This document shows, one piece after another, positions 1 to 11,149 of a stretch of 64,000 nucleotides of DNA (positions within the stretch are counted from its first letter, which is position 1; each line of letters begins with the position of its first letter). The DNA lies in assembly GCA_944474755.1 (NCBI GenBank), contig OX104120.1, positions 41,892,067 through 41,956,066 on the forward strand. The letters run 5' to 3'. The notes under the pieces were generated by a model that made no database searches, was not told where the DNA came from, and worked only from the letters and a program-made list of their open reading frames with translations. Position numbers and translations under genes: made by a program. This DNA is from Limnoperna fortunei. Its lineage: Eukaryota; Mollusca; Bivalvia; Mytilida; Modiolidae.

Positions 1-40
1 ATAAATAAATAAAAATAAATAAATAAATAAATAATAAATT
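1..40. repeat. AAAT microsatellite
   Basis: The window opens inside a run of AAAT/AATA units, possibly the tail of an element lying outside it. Confidence 0.85.
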
Positions 41-329
41 TATCGGGTAGCTGGCACAGTATACTTTAGCTTATTATATACTAGATGCATAGGTATTGTG
101 CTAAAGCGCAGGTCGATGCTTTTCCAGATGCTATAGCTTCATGAAGAACTTGTTGATTAATTGACAGGATGCATCTTTTTTTGAAAATATTAGAGCTCAA
201 TATTAATTGTTCTTGTTTGGTTGTTTGTGGCATTTTCAACAATATTTTAGCTATAATCATGACGTTTGACGAAATATATCTAAAAACACAACGCAGCAGG
301 TACAGTACTTAGATATACAAAATTACAAT

Positions 330-950
330 AGCGCAAACATATTCCAGATCATCTTGGCGTCAAGCACTCCATAATATTCAATAATTTTGATAGAGCTGCG
401 GTATACTTTTATTTAGTTGCTATAAATCTCTACAAATGAAAGCTTTTTTGGCTGTATACTTAAAGATCCATTAATAATAATATGTATAAGTAGTGTTATA
501 TATACTCGTGATCGCCTTATGTACTTCTTTGTCCTTCCCACTACTCCAAATAGCGACCTTATTATTTATCTACGGCTGCACAATTGCAAAAAACAAAAAC
601 AAAAAGGGGGAGCTAGTGAAAGATTTAATTATAATTAGATTAGGCCCCAAGGTACAATAGTATTGTTAAATTCCGGAATTGGTACAAACGTTGTAACATT
701 GTCATTATGTTTTGCTTTTCTGTATTTCTTTTTTTACCCGATTTGCCGCCTAGCTAGTGATTCCCTTGGACAAAAATATTACAGCCATTGACAAGCTACA
801 ACATCGGTTTATTCCCGATTGTCTCTTTTTTAAAAATATTTGAGTTCCAATGGTCCCTTCCCGAAAGTGAAAATTGTGCCACACAATGCATTAATAAACA
901 ATTAATTAGAATGAATTATTGCAAGAACATTCTAGTAAGTTTATATCGAT
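330..950. repeat. Segmentally duplicated flank (copy 1; copy 2 at 17,030-17,960)
   Basis: Several colinear blocks recur at 17,030-17,960: 'ttcaataattttgata', 'tttttggctgtatac', 'tagcgaccttattat' and 'gagttccaatggtccc'. The two copies lie downstream and upstream of the left receptor paralog, so this looks like part of a duplication unit and not a dispersed repeat. It has no convincing coding sequence; the 60-codon ORF at 788 is not supported by anything else. Confidence 0.65.
590..646. mobile_element. Solo transposon end, related to the helicase transposon TIR
   Basis: The stretch 'aaaaagggggagctagtga' followed by 'agatttaattataattag' closely matches the right terminus of the transposon at 45,024-50,694 (positions 50,653-50,694). 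No partner end is seen nearby. It is probably a MITE remnant or a solo end inserted into the duplicated flank. Confidence 0.5.
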
Positions 951-1308
951 TTCATGTATTAAAATATTAATAAATGAAAACCAGGAAACTATATTCATGC
1001 TTCTGTCAAACAAATTAATCTCGAATTCAAAATTCTAGTACAAAATAAATCTATGCACGGGATGCGCAAAGAAAAAAATTATAAAATCAAAGGGGTGTCA
1101 AAGTAACAATGGTTTGATATATAGACGTACAAATAAACAAGATGAAAAGGAAACAATATTATATCATTTTTCACAGTACATGTACATAAAGAATTATGTT
1201 TAAATATTTTTTTCTCTTCTTTTGATATTTGTTGTTATTTGTGGTGGCAGGGAACGAACCACTTATGTCAAACATTTTATTTGTTAACAACCGATCAGCT
1301 GACATTAT

Positions 1309-1480
1309 ACAATTAATTACTGCTTTAGTGGTCAACAGCAGGAAATAATGGACCCCAAGACCTGGACTTGAGGTGACCTGACCTGACCGAGGCCAACGGC
1401 CGAGGTCAGGTCAGGTCAGCGAGAGTCCAGGTCTAGGGTCCATTATTTCCTGCTGTTGACCACTAAGCAGTAATCAATCG
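1309..1480. repeat. Long near-perfect foldback hairpin (MITE-like)
   Basis: About 172 bases form one inverted repeat. The left arm starts 'attactgctttagtggtc' and the right arm ends with its complement 'gaccactaagcagtaat'. The arms stay paired through 'aggaaataatggaccc', 'gacctggact' and repeated 'gacctgacct' to a GC-rich centre, 'gaggccaacggccgag'. Only a few mismatches or single-base bulges interrupt it. This is typical of a foldback or MITE element. No ORF. Confidence 0.85.
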
Positions 1481-1499
1481 TTTTATTATACCGAAATGA

Positions 1500-1615
1500 A
1501 CTTCTCCAAAAGCCAACATATGTCATGTGACAAATATTGACAGTCAACATTAGTCACATGACAAATATTGACAAGTCAACATTTGTCACGTGACAAATGT
1601 TGACTTTTGGAGCAG
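1500..1615. repeat. Palindromic cluster of CACGTG/CATGTG-like boxes
   Basis: Inverted ends 'ctccaaaagccaacat' and 'atgttgacttttggag' enclose tandem copies of a unit containing 'gtcacatgacaaatattgac'. The centre includes 'tttgtcacgtgacaaa', a perfect palindrome around an E-box. It lies just next to the previous hairpin and is probably another short foldback element. Confidence 0.75.
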
Positions 1616-2879
1616 AGTTGGTGGTCATGTAGTGGAAAATGAATTGAAATCACATGTTCAAATATAACCAATAGAAATTGACTATATTGTAATTAATATT
1701 CATGAGGTATAATAAAAAGAAATACTATCTATAAAGGCAAACGGTCTGATTTTCTGATATTGACTGCTACCCTTCAGTCATTATCAAAAAACCGGACCGC
1801 TAGAGAAACAGCTCATTGATAATTATGAAACCGTTTCTCAGTGCAATAAACACAATAGGAAATGAATTTGAACATTCTACGTGCAAATCCATGGCTTTTC
1901 GGCAGTTCTGCAGTATTGCCGTCAGTATAATTCACTACTGTATAAATCTTACATACATCTCCATCGGTAAGATGATCCCTTAGTCAACAATAGTGCAAAA
2001 TGGAAAACAAATGTTGTATGTTTACAACTCAGATGTTTAATATTCAAATAATTTTTTAATTTGTTCACCTCTGTTTCAGTTTTTTAATGAAACTGAGATA
2101 TCGAACTGGTTAAAAATACCTATCCGAATAACCTGCGAACATTAATTTAAGGCAGCTGGACTGGTGCAGTATGAAAGAGAGACCAACAGAGACAAACTTA
2201 ATATCAAACTGTAAAAAAAATCCTAGAGGAGAGGATTTGCGCAACTCGATACGATCCATTTATCCCCCGCTTTAATCCTCATGTTACTTAACATAACAGC
2301 TTGTATATTATATTGCTTCAGATACGACACAAATTAATCTAATGTGCTAGACTGTTACAGAATGAAAAGGAGACCAACAAACTAAAATTTAATATCGAAC
2401 AAGTAAAAAATCACAAACACAAAGAATCTGCGCAACTCTAGTCGATATATTTATCCTTTTTCAATCTTCATGTAACTTGGCAAATCAGCTTGTATTATAT
2501 TGTTGTATACATTACCAGAATAAATTTAAGGCTGACGTGCGGCTCGGTATATAACGGCGCCCAGCAGGTTTAATTATGACAACAAATCCAACTGGTACAA
2601 TTTTGAATAACAAATCCAACTGGTAACAAATAACTGGTACTTAAACAACGTATGGAGAATTTATTCAACTAAACATTTCAATTCCTTCACACATTTTTAG
2701 AACAGTGAGTTAAAATAATTTGGTCAGCACTGTCATGTAATGTCATCAAATATTGGATCGATGAAGGTCACATTTTCTGCTTAAATCCATTTAAAAATAT
2801 TCTGAAGTAAACACAATTTTTATTTCTAAAACGAAACAATACAAAACCGTCAAAGATGTTATTTGAATACTGTTTTACT

Positions 2880-3150
2880 CCACTTTTAGAAATATTTTAG
2901 CTATAACATGGCGTGCAGCTTTTATTGGAAAAAGAGACAGAATACACGGTTGAAACTTCTTATTTATAGGAAACCTGGACATCATTGCCAAGGTTGGTTT
3001 GTTTGAATGATGTTAACACCACTTTGCAATTTTTCAGCTATATCAGGGCTTCCAGTTTTTATTGTCTGAGGGAAGATGGAGTACCCATACAAAACCCGAC
3101 GATTGGTAGGAAAACTGGCAATTATTGTCATAGTTGATTATATCCTGTTT
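2880..3150 (-). mobile_element. Two degenerate tRNA-SINE fragments
   Basis: The blocks 'ttttagctataacatggcg' (about 2,893) and 'caatttttcagctatatca' (about 3,028), each followed by 'ggaaaactggcaattattg'-type sequence, match the better preserved SINE at 47,880-48,100. A further short fragment lies at 228-262. Confidence 0.6.
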
Positions 3151-4317
3151 TCGTATTGATTCAGTGACAGCCGATTTGTTACTAATACTAACTTTCAATG
3201 TTTTAATATCTGTAGGCACATGTAACTGTCACACTGGTAGTAATGACTAACTCAGTTCAGTTAATAAAATTTATTAGCAGCAAAGCGTCAATAAAAGTAA
3301 TTGAACAGTAATAGGTTGGCAAAAATAAATGATCCAAAGTATAATTTCGTAAGCTTTCGTAACAGTGTTTTACCAGTGTGCTGAAGAGGGTCTGAAACTG
3401 TGCTGTTTATATAGACCTAGTAACAAATGGCCTAATTACGAACACGTGCAGCTAGGAAATACAAAGTTACAGTCACAAAGACAGTAACATACGTTTCAAA
3501 TAATATGATGAATACTAATAGACCAAAACGACATTGTCTGTCAATCAATTGAATCCAGCAAAAATTGTCATCATATATGGTAACGGTACTGACCATACTT
3601 AGTTAACAGTCACATGTATGAAAGTAAAATTTGTTAATAAAATGTTTCATTCGATATTGTTTCAAAATACAATTAAGCTGACTCATGTTTGAATGTATTA
3701 ACGTTTTACGCAACTAACTTTAGAGATACACATTAAAAATACAGACAAATGCAAAAATATAGTTAAAATCACTAAGATATTTAATGCATTGTATATTAAA
3801 AGTTATTTCAAAATGGTAACGAACTATAGGTTGTAAACCACAGTGTTACAAAAAAGTATTCAATCCCCATCTGTTCGGATTGTACCATAACAAAAGAAAT
3901 CTTGAAAGCGAGCATCTGTCAGAATTTTTTTACGTTAACAACATTGTAATGAACAACAAAACAACAATTGTCTTTCAAGTTAATCACTGTAGACATAGCA
4001 TGTCGCAGAATACGTTAAAAATTTTTTATATGTATACAAAAAAGTTTATTAAAAAGGGCAAATTTATATGATGAGGTATATAAAATCGCCTCGCTTGTTG
4101 TATAATTTAAACCTTGTAGATTTTAAGATATTGATTAATGTTAGATGAGGACGTTATGCTGTCTGTTTATTCTTTATTATCATTACTAGTTACTAATCTA
4201 CATATGGCACATAGATTTATGCAGTTTAATATCCATTACAAAAATCCAGATAGGATCCACTTGCCCTTAAATATCGTTTCAAATGACAAAATCTGAATGC
4301 AAATGAAAGAAAAATTA

Positions 4318-4565
4318 CAAGGAAACCGACCAAGCAACAAGAGCTTAAAGTCAAGAGGTGATTACAAATCTTGATTTAAACAAACATATACAACACAAAA
4401 CAATACTAAAAACACAAAAACACAAAGTGAGTTACCCGTACCCGATCAAAACAATGGGTGCACTCAGTTGTTTTCGAACCAGTAAGCAGTGCCTGCGACT
4501 AAATAGACATCCGTCGAGATAATCATTGTCATGTTTAGGAAAAAGTCAAACCCAGGAATAGGAAA
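4318..4565 (-). repeat. Dispersed repeat A
   Basis: This copy carries 'ggaaaccgaccaagcaac', 'gagttacccgtacccgat', 'gggtgcactcag' and 'aatcattgtcatgtttagg'. The same series appears at 13,370-13,620, 24,262-24,517 (opposite strand), 53,768-53,965 and partly at 55,303-55,412. It is non-coding with an unknown mobilisation mode. Confidence 0.7.
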
Positions 4566-5408
4566 GACTACCAATAAATTATGCAAAAATGACCAATCGT
4601 ATTTGACAGATGGATTAGCGATAATGATCAATTACGTCTTGGTGACGGCCATAGAACTCAGCGGTCGATTTCACAAAAAGTCGTACCTGTAAAATCTGTC
4701 GTAATTGTTGGAAGATCAAAGGGAAATCCATTGTGACGTCAGCACTTGCGATGTATTTTACACTTACGACTCTTTATGAAAACTACTACTGAAGGGATAA
4801 TATCAACCTAGGTACAACAGACCCTGTTTTAAGTAGTTTAGTAATCAATAGCAGTGAGCGGTCTAGAAAATCGCAAGATCGGGCATAACGTATAAGTTGT
4901 GAAATACGCCGGAGCTGTTAGAAAAATGCTATTGAGTAACGGGATATTGACTACTGGATAGTTGAAGTCATCACGTTTGTCGTAGAGTCTAGTTTGTAAT
5001 TTTCCCGAGTTGCTAGAAGTAGGTCTAAGTAAGAGGTCGACATAAATGTATAAGTGGTGTCCTTAATTTCAAGCTCGTTAGGCGGCAGCATTGTTCAGAA
5101 GACAAAATCAAAATATCGAAATTAAAGGTCTGGTACAGTGTCTCTTCTTCTCGTGAGACAAGATATTATTCTCAGTATACAATTCCTTTCTTTTATTTTC
5201 TTATTAGTTACAAACCAATTTACTTTCAGATGTAATACTAGAAGATTAAAATGAACAGAAGCGCTAAGTACATATTTCGTTAGAACTAATAATATTATTA
5301 ACATATTATGAATACAATATAAATGTTTGACTTTGTCTACAAAGCGCATTACACTTACACACCAAAACCTGTGATTCATTTATTAATTTATCGTGTGCAA
5401 CTGACATG

Positions 5409-5617
5409 TTAATTCTGGAGATATTCGATTTCCTCGTAATGTGAGTCACTGGCTTCGTTGTTTTGTAATTCACCTCTGGCATTTTTGTACTTGGATCCGC
5501 TGACATCACCAGCACTATCCGAAGGCTTTATTGCAACATTATCATTTTCGTTCTTGTGCAGATTTGGAGATAAATCTGAATAAAACCTGTTTGTTGACGG
5601 AGATGTCAATTCGTACA
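5409..5617 (-). CDS. Left paralog, last exon: cytoplasmic tail
   Basis: The acceptor is 'gttgtttag' and the reading frame enters in phase 1 from the microexon. It encodes 68 residues starting VYELTSPSTNRFYSD and ends at a TAA. Shared blocks with the other tail are NLxxNEN and a DxSGS motif. Tyrosine motifs include VYEL, FYSDL and a C-terminal YEEIEYLQN; YEEI is the classic Src-family SH2 ligand. The tail is less than half the length of its paralog's and lacks the YHHI and YSHL motifs. A second overlapping ORF in another frame is a shadow. Confidence 0.7.
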
Positions 5618-5839
5618 CTAAACAACAAAGTATATTTTATGTTATACATCTCTCATCAGAAACTTCTGTTCAAGCGTAAACTTGGTTTGGGAAGTAGCAC
5701 TTCAGGCCATATTAATGGTTTGAGCATAAACATCAAACAAAATAAGTGTTTGACCCAAATGTTCATAAAAGTCAGTACACATTTTACAAAGCAAATGAAT
5801 CATGAAAATACCCCGCTAAAACATCGTTCACAAAAATAA

Positions 5840-6770
5840 CTGTTGTACAAGTTTAAAAACGACTGAAAACGAATTTGTGTCTTCAGAATGGTTGCATTAC
5901 ATGAATACGACTGAATGATAAATAAAATATGTTGTTTGGTCTTTGCAATTACTGACTTACACTTATATCAATTAAATTACAGTCTTATATTCACTAAGTA
6001 CAATAAAAAGAATCTCAACTTGCAAGAATTGTAGAGGAGTGTAGCTTTTAAAAATTTGTTTCCTTAGGGTTCTATGTTTAACTAAGTCCTGCAGTGGTGG
6101 CCCGTTAAATTTTTGAATTGGCATAAGAAACACAAACTTTATAGAAGACCATCTAATGAATACTAGTGACGATGTATGGACTTTAAATACTATGTGCATT
6201 TTATTATTACAAATCAATTCATCGATGCAGAAACACGACAAGACAGCCTTGCGTTTATACTAATGTTGTAATAATCTTGTGTTATACATTGGTTTTAACT
6301 AGCACGATACTTGACAACATCAGACTGTCATTTAAAATGACTTCATTTGAGACATTAAGCTGTCAAAATATGTTATAAATCAACGTGACACTGAGGATAA
6401 ACATATTTTACCTTAAGAAAAGTTAAAGACTCGCTTTCATGAGACTGTTGTGAAATAAAAAGAATGCAAGTATCACATAGGGGAGCTCTACTGAATTTCA
6501 ACTTTAAACAATATTCCTTCAAGACACCTGGTTTAACCCTTGCTTTTATATGAGCTTTTGTTCTCTTTATTTTTAGTTTTGTAGCCGTTACATAATGTTA
6601 AATTCTCTTCCCTTCCAGAATGCTCCACATTTTTCCAATGGCAGTCAAAATGTTGTCTTCGTTGATCTATCTCTTTCACTGATTGTTGATGTATTATTCT
6701 TTAACATGATCGTTCTCGTCCTGAATATAGTTGAATAATTGCTAGATGGATGTTCAGCGAACATTTAATC
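5840..6770. other. Intronic/intergenic stretch
   Basis: Nothing coding is supported. The segment near 6,700-6,770 ('tcgtcctgaatatagttga', 'ctagatggatgttcagcga') resembles the 3' end of a common molluscan short repeat. That is recollection, not a match I could check. Confidence 0.35.
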
Positions 6771-6825
6771 AATAAAAAACCCTTGTTGTCATAAATGTTT
6801 CAGTATATATGTTATTTTTACTTAC

Positions 6826-6851
6826 CTGTTGTGGTTTTTGCACTATTTTTG
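6826..6851 (-). CDS. Left paralog, 26-nt microexon
   Basis: Flanked by 'ttacgttttag' (acceptor) and 'gtaagta' (donor). It reads SKNSAKTTT plus one base, and joins a phase-2 membrane exon to a phase-1 tail exon exactly. The other paralog has a 26-nt exon at 36,060-36,085 with related sequence, SNKSSETTK, in the same position. Confidence 0.8.
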
Positions 6852-6889
6852 CTAAAACGTAATTTAAAATACGTACAAATAAAATGTCA

Positions 6890-7250
6890 TCAAAGATACC
6901 AAGGGTAATAGAATTAAATACGCCAGATGCACGTTTCGTTAAATCAAAACTCATCGGTGGCGCTCAAACCCAAACAATATTTAAAATCCAAATGATTAAG
7001 ATGTGGTAGAGCTTTAATCACCAAAATTACAAAACGTTATACCAAATCCGGCTAAGGCTATCTACACCTTGAAAATAGAAAAAAACCTTAGAATTAAAGT
7101 AATTTTCGAAATTTCAGGAAAGTCAATTTAGACAATGACTATATCACAGTAATAATCAATGATATTCCAGGCAGCACCAAAGTGTGACTAGTGGGCTGTT
7201 GTTATTGAACGGGACTAACAGTCCACCTGCAGAGGCATCGACCTATAAGT
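6890..7250. repeat. Dispersed repeat C
   Basis: Contains 'acgccagatgcacgtttcg', 'actcatcggtggcg', 'ccggctaaggctatctaca' and 'gacaatgactatat', followed by 'agaggcatcgacc'. The same order appears at 11,150-11,470, and inverted and broken at 42,140-42,480. The 'acgccagacgcgcgtttcgt' core is shared with the array at 31.2-34.4 kb. Confidence 0.65.
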
Positions 7251-7289
7251 TAATGAATTTACTACGCCAGTTGAAATAACGTTGCGTAC

Positions 7290-7428
7290 CTGTGTTTCCG
7301 TTTAATAACAATAACTACAATGACTACAACCACCAGGATTATTATTACTACACCTCCAGCAACACCCCCAATAATATATCTAATAGTAAAACGTTTCTTT
7401 GAAGGAACCGCGTCCGTTGACACTGATC
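7290..7428 (-). CDS. Left paralog, transmembrane exon
   Basis: Acceptor 'tttttcag', donor 'gtacgca'; enters in phase 1 and leaves in phase 2. It encodes a Ser/Lys-rich juxtamembrane stretch, a long Val/Ile helix beginning YIIGGVAGGVVIIILVVVV, and a basic stop-transfer KRKHR. This exon is open and its hydrophobic segment is well formed. Confidence 0.85.
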
Positions 7429-8004
7429 CTGAAAAAATAAATACTGCATTGAGAAAGCCTCGTAACAAAAATTTTCCCATCTGTCGTCCGTAGTATTCTA
7501 GTGAATATCTCTATTTTCTTTCCATGTTATTATCATATTCCCTAACTGATTTATTGCTCATTAAAGTGATCTCGTTTAGGATACCGGGTATATCAAATCT
7601 GTTGCTCACTATTCGGAAGAAAACAAAAAGTAAATAGTCTGGTTATCAATAAAATAATATACGAACAAAACATGTAGCACTTATTTTTCCCACCGATTGC
7701 CAGTCCCACTATCTTTTCAAAAACAGTAATAATTGCTTACCAGAATTTTTGTGTTGTTACAGTTGCATGCCGTATAACAAAGCAAAACATATTGATAGCC
7801 AAGTTTCATTTCAAAGAGCATTAAAAAATTAATGTGTCTCACTTTAACTATTACATAAATGTATGACGTCATACATTTAAGGACTGGCTATCCAGTTTTT
7901 GTTTGTTATTATAGGGTTAACGCCACTTCAAAGATTTTGTCACCTTTATCGTTATCTAAATTACAAGTGTGGCTCAGTGAACAGATATCTATAATATCAA
8001 TAAG

Positions 8005-8400
8005 AAAGACAATGATTGATTGGATGTTTGCTTTATGTCCAGTGAGCATTAGTTGAGCTATATTCAGGACGAGAATAAGTAAACAAACAATATACATTTG
8101 TACCGTCTGGAAAAAATGGTAAGACAATGGGAACAAAATTTTCACTGCCACTGGAAGAGTAGGGAGTATGTGTAGGGGCGGATAATTTAGTCTTTTGTAG
8201 CGGCTACATTGAGCCTACTCTTTTTCGAAATCTACCAAACGGGTCTTCATCATACAAGGAGGGTGGACCTCCAAACACGTAGCCCATTATGGTTCCTCGG
8301 TCAAGTTTTCCAAAACGAGAATGTCTCCTATCCGCTGAGCTGATCTGAAGGTCGAGCACTGGGAATCTTCCAGTATGGTCACAGAAAGAAAATGATACAA
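8005..8400. repeat. Dispersed repeat B, copy 1
   Basis: Shares 'ttttgtagcggctacattga', 'cctactctttttcgaaatct' and 'tggtcgagcactggga'-type ends with 9,345-9,700 and 52,345-52,690. Upstream of this core all three carry a variant of 'agtaaacaaacaata'. Non-coding; it may include an internal hairpin. Confidence 0.65.
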
Positions 8401-9340
8401 GAATGAGCAGACATCTGACATGACTGATATGAAGATGATAAGGGTGAAATTGCCGTTAAAGAAAGTAAAAAGCTAAATAATACGATACATGTATATTGCT
8501 GTTGTATAATAAACATATGTTTATGTCTTGCAAACAGTTAATTCATTGAAGCCATAGAAAGTAAAATTAAATCAATGATAACATAAGGTGAAATAATATA
8601 CATGTAGAATGATTCAAGGTCTGGATCGAGTTCGCTTACCTCAGCCAATTCTGGTTAAAATAATATGTGGATTTGCAGCAGAAGGTTATGAAATAATTTA
8701 AACAGAAATTTCTCCAACAACACTTCTTTAATAGCTACATGTATTGGACTGCCTAGCATTGTACGAGAGATTACTATTTTTGTGCAAACATCTGTACCAC
8801 TACATTAATCCTTAGGTTATCAAATTAAACGTTTTTCTATTAAATAAATAACACTCTGAGCTTGTGTATCTCAAATAACAGTGAGTGTTCCATTTCTGAC
8901 CAACAACAAAATGATATATTTTTTAAAAGTAAATCTATCAACAATAATGTCCATTTTCTAAGAATTTGTTTAAACAAACCATTTTGCACCAGTAGAGGCA
9001 GATGAAATCATTAAAAGTATTGTTTATAGTTTATTGAAACGTTCTATGCTTATAGTAAAAAAAAACCAAATAATTATTTTGTTGCTTTTAAAATATATAA
9101 CATGCTTTAAAATAGAAAATAGGTTTATACCATTTTAGGAAGTTATAAAAAACACTTAACGTAACTCGTTTGAAATGGCATGACCGTTACAAGAACTGCT
9201 AAAATAACTGCATTTGTCGATTAATAGCAGGCAGTGTGGTGTCAGGGTATTGTCGCTATAACGTTCAGCCTTAAGTCTATTGATGATAATCAAATTTGTT
9301 CTGCTATCTTAAGATATTAAAGATGTGGGATAGAACATAA
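8400..9340. other. Intronic stretch of the left paralog
   Basis: AT-rich intron between the membrane exon (7,290-7,428) and the last EGF exon (10,326-10,418). I see no exon, ORF or repeat I can support. Confidence 0.4.
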
Positions 9341-9344
9341 CGAA

Positions 9345-9780
9345 CACAACTTTGACTGCCACTGCCACCTTTTGTAGCGGCTACAATGAGTCTACTCTTT
9401 TTCGAAATCTACAAAAGAGGTCTTTATCGTGCAAGGAGCGTGGCACTATCCAAACACGTATCAAACTACGGTCCCCGGCCTGGTTTCCGTATTATGACCT
9501 GACGACCCCCTAACGAGAGGGTCTCTCCTTTTCGCCACTCGGTGACGCGCTGGGATGATATGTGGTCGAGCACTGGGACCATTTAAGTAAGGTCTTAGGT
9601 CTTCCAGATTACCTGCTTAAGGTCCCAGCTCTTCCAGATTACCTGGGATTCCCAGTGCTCGACCTACAGATCAGCTCAGCGTTTCTTCGTGTGGCGGATA
9701 TGATACATTCTCGTTGGGGTGTAGCAGGTCATCTGGAAGAGCTGGGACCTCACTTAAATGGTCCCAGTGCTCTGACAAGT
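9345..9780. repeat. Dispersed repeat B, copy 2, with foldback
   Basis: The 5' part repeats the 'tttgtagcggctacaatgag' block of copy 1. The 3' part is an imperfect hairpin: 'gagcactgggaccatttaag' near 9,569 pairs with 'cttaaatggtcccagtgctc' near 9,753. Inner arms 'agctcttccagattacct' and 'aggtcatctggaagagct' also pair. The 119-codon ORF over it follows from the symmetric repeat and is not a gene. Confidence 0.65.
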
Positions 9781-10090
9781 AACTTTGTCATCCTATATAA
9801 TATATACAAAAATGCTGAATTGATTACTGTCAAATTAATACGTATTGGTTACGAAAATTCAATCGTCACACGCTGGTACACATTTACTATGTCTGTGTTT
9901 AGGATTCATCTCGGTTATTGAAGCTATATTTTTTATACAGAAGATTTGGCCGGGCGGTCTAAACCGCTGGACCAAATGCAGGTGAATGTGTGTCACAACG
10001 GTTCAAATCCCGCTGAGGGTAAGCACAAAATTTGACAGTATTAAAATCTAATTGTAATAGTGGTTGGCATATACGAATTTGTATATATAT
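9778..10090 (+). mobile_element. tRNA-derived SINE, diverged copy
   Basis: Matches the SINE at 34,970-35,300 and 55,590-55,920: 'aagtaactttgtcatcctat', 'attaatacgtattggttacg', then a tRNA-like head with 'tttggccgggcggtctaaac' (A box) and 'ggttcaaatcccgctgag' (B box). The tail is 'aaatttgacagta' plus a TA run. This copy is more diverged than the others. Confidence 0.75.
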
Positions 10091-10325
10091 ATATATTTAC
10101 CATAGATGATTTATAGCAAAAATTTGTGTTTTTTGTTGTCAAATCTACGATGAGAGAAGTATTAAAAAACCAAGAAAAAGACCCGCATATCGAAATCTAT
10201 CAAGGTATTGAGATTCAGTACGTTGACATTGCTAACAATATCAGTAGTGCGATCTCCATAAAATTGCATTTGCAAAAACAACAGAACAATATACTGAAGA
10301 TATATTGTATTTAATATCAACTCAC

Positions 10326-10418
10326 GTTCGCACTGATGGCCAGTCCATCCATTCTTACAATAACATGACCCATTCGTCGGTACACAAAATGCATCTTTGA
10401 TCTGACAGTTGCATACAT
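10326..10418 (-). CDS. Left paralog, EGF-like exon (membrane-proximal)
   Basis: Acceptor 'tgctgtag', donor 'gtgagttg'; both ends are in phase 1. It encodes about 31 residues with Cys spacing CNC...FC...CYCKNGWTGHQCE, the second half of an EGF/laminin-EGF fold. It is intact and clearly homologous to 38,631-38,723. Confidence 0.85.
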
Positions 10419-10804
10419 CTACAGCAGAAAAAAAATATTCATTTGATACCATACATTTAGTATATTTAATTCAAATAACCCCTTAACAAGTAGATGTATT
10501 CCTTCTTGATACTTGTATGCAGTTCTACATCGTGTGTTTTAATTTTAAAAGAAAATGTATGTGACTCAATGTAAAATTCTTGTCAAATGTTGTAACAAAA
10601 GAATGTTGAAGAAAATAATAAAAATACACAACCAGACATTCTAACTCTCCAATACGTTGGAAACGATTTTAAACATACGTAGTAAACCGACAAAACTGCT
10701 AATTTATATATCACAAACAACAATCAAAATGTATATGTCTGTCACTTTGTCAACTGACTTGTTTCTCTTAATTTTATTTTTTTAATTTTAATTTGTATAC
10801 TAAC

Positions 10805-10942
10805 TTGTCATAAAGCTTCGGATTCGTTCAACAACTGTATTGTTAGCTAGATTGCAAGCACCATCTTTCAATTCGTCGGAGCAATTGAATGTGTTTCTTT
10901 GGTCGTCACAATTAGAGGTCCCCGGTTGCTTGCAAATCCTAT
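10805..10942 (-). CDS. Left paralog, Cys-rich exon (degenerate)
   Basis: Same 138-nt size and phases as 40,062-40,199. It keeps CKQPGTSNCDD, CSDE and DGACN. The first Cys of the paralog's CFC is Arg, and the Cys of its PCNCSD is Phe (TFNCSD). Disulfide pairs would be broken. It is open but probably relaxed from selection. Confidence 0.7.
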
Positions 10943-11149
10943 CTAAAAAGAAATGGATAATTGAGGCCTTATTTACTTCCACATAAAATTTCACTGACAT
11001 TATGATGTTACTCTTTGGATTAACATAAAATTATAAGACAATCAAAATTTATCGAGAAGAAAATTAGTTCAATTAAATTATTCACGTTTAAAATGTTTAA
11101 ATTGGTATACAATTTGATGAAAAATATAATTTCATAAAAAATATCAATG

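Larger units (their letters stand above)
1616..5400. other. Gene-free stretch
   Basis: I find no supported gene. It holds two degenerate fragments of a tRNA-derived SINE (2,880-3,150) and one copy of a dispersed repeat (4,318-4,565). The rest is unique-looking AT-rich DNA. The 63-codon ORF at 3,880 has no recognisable features. Confidence 0.5.

Noticed and set aside
5531..5839. 102-codon plus-strand ORF
   Set aside because: Lies opposite the tail exon of the left paralog and has no features of its own.
9562..9921. 119-codon ORF
   Set aside because: It spans a symmetric foldback and the start of a SINE; repeated motifs come from inverted arms.
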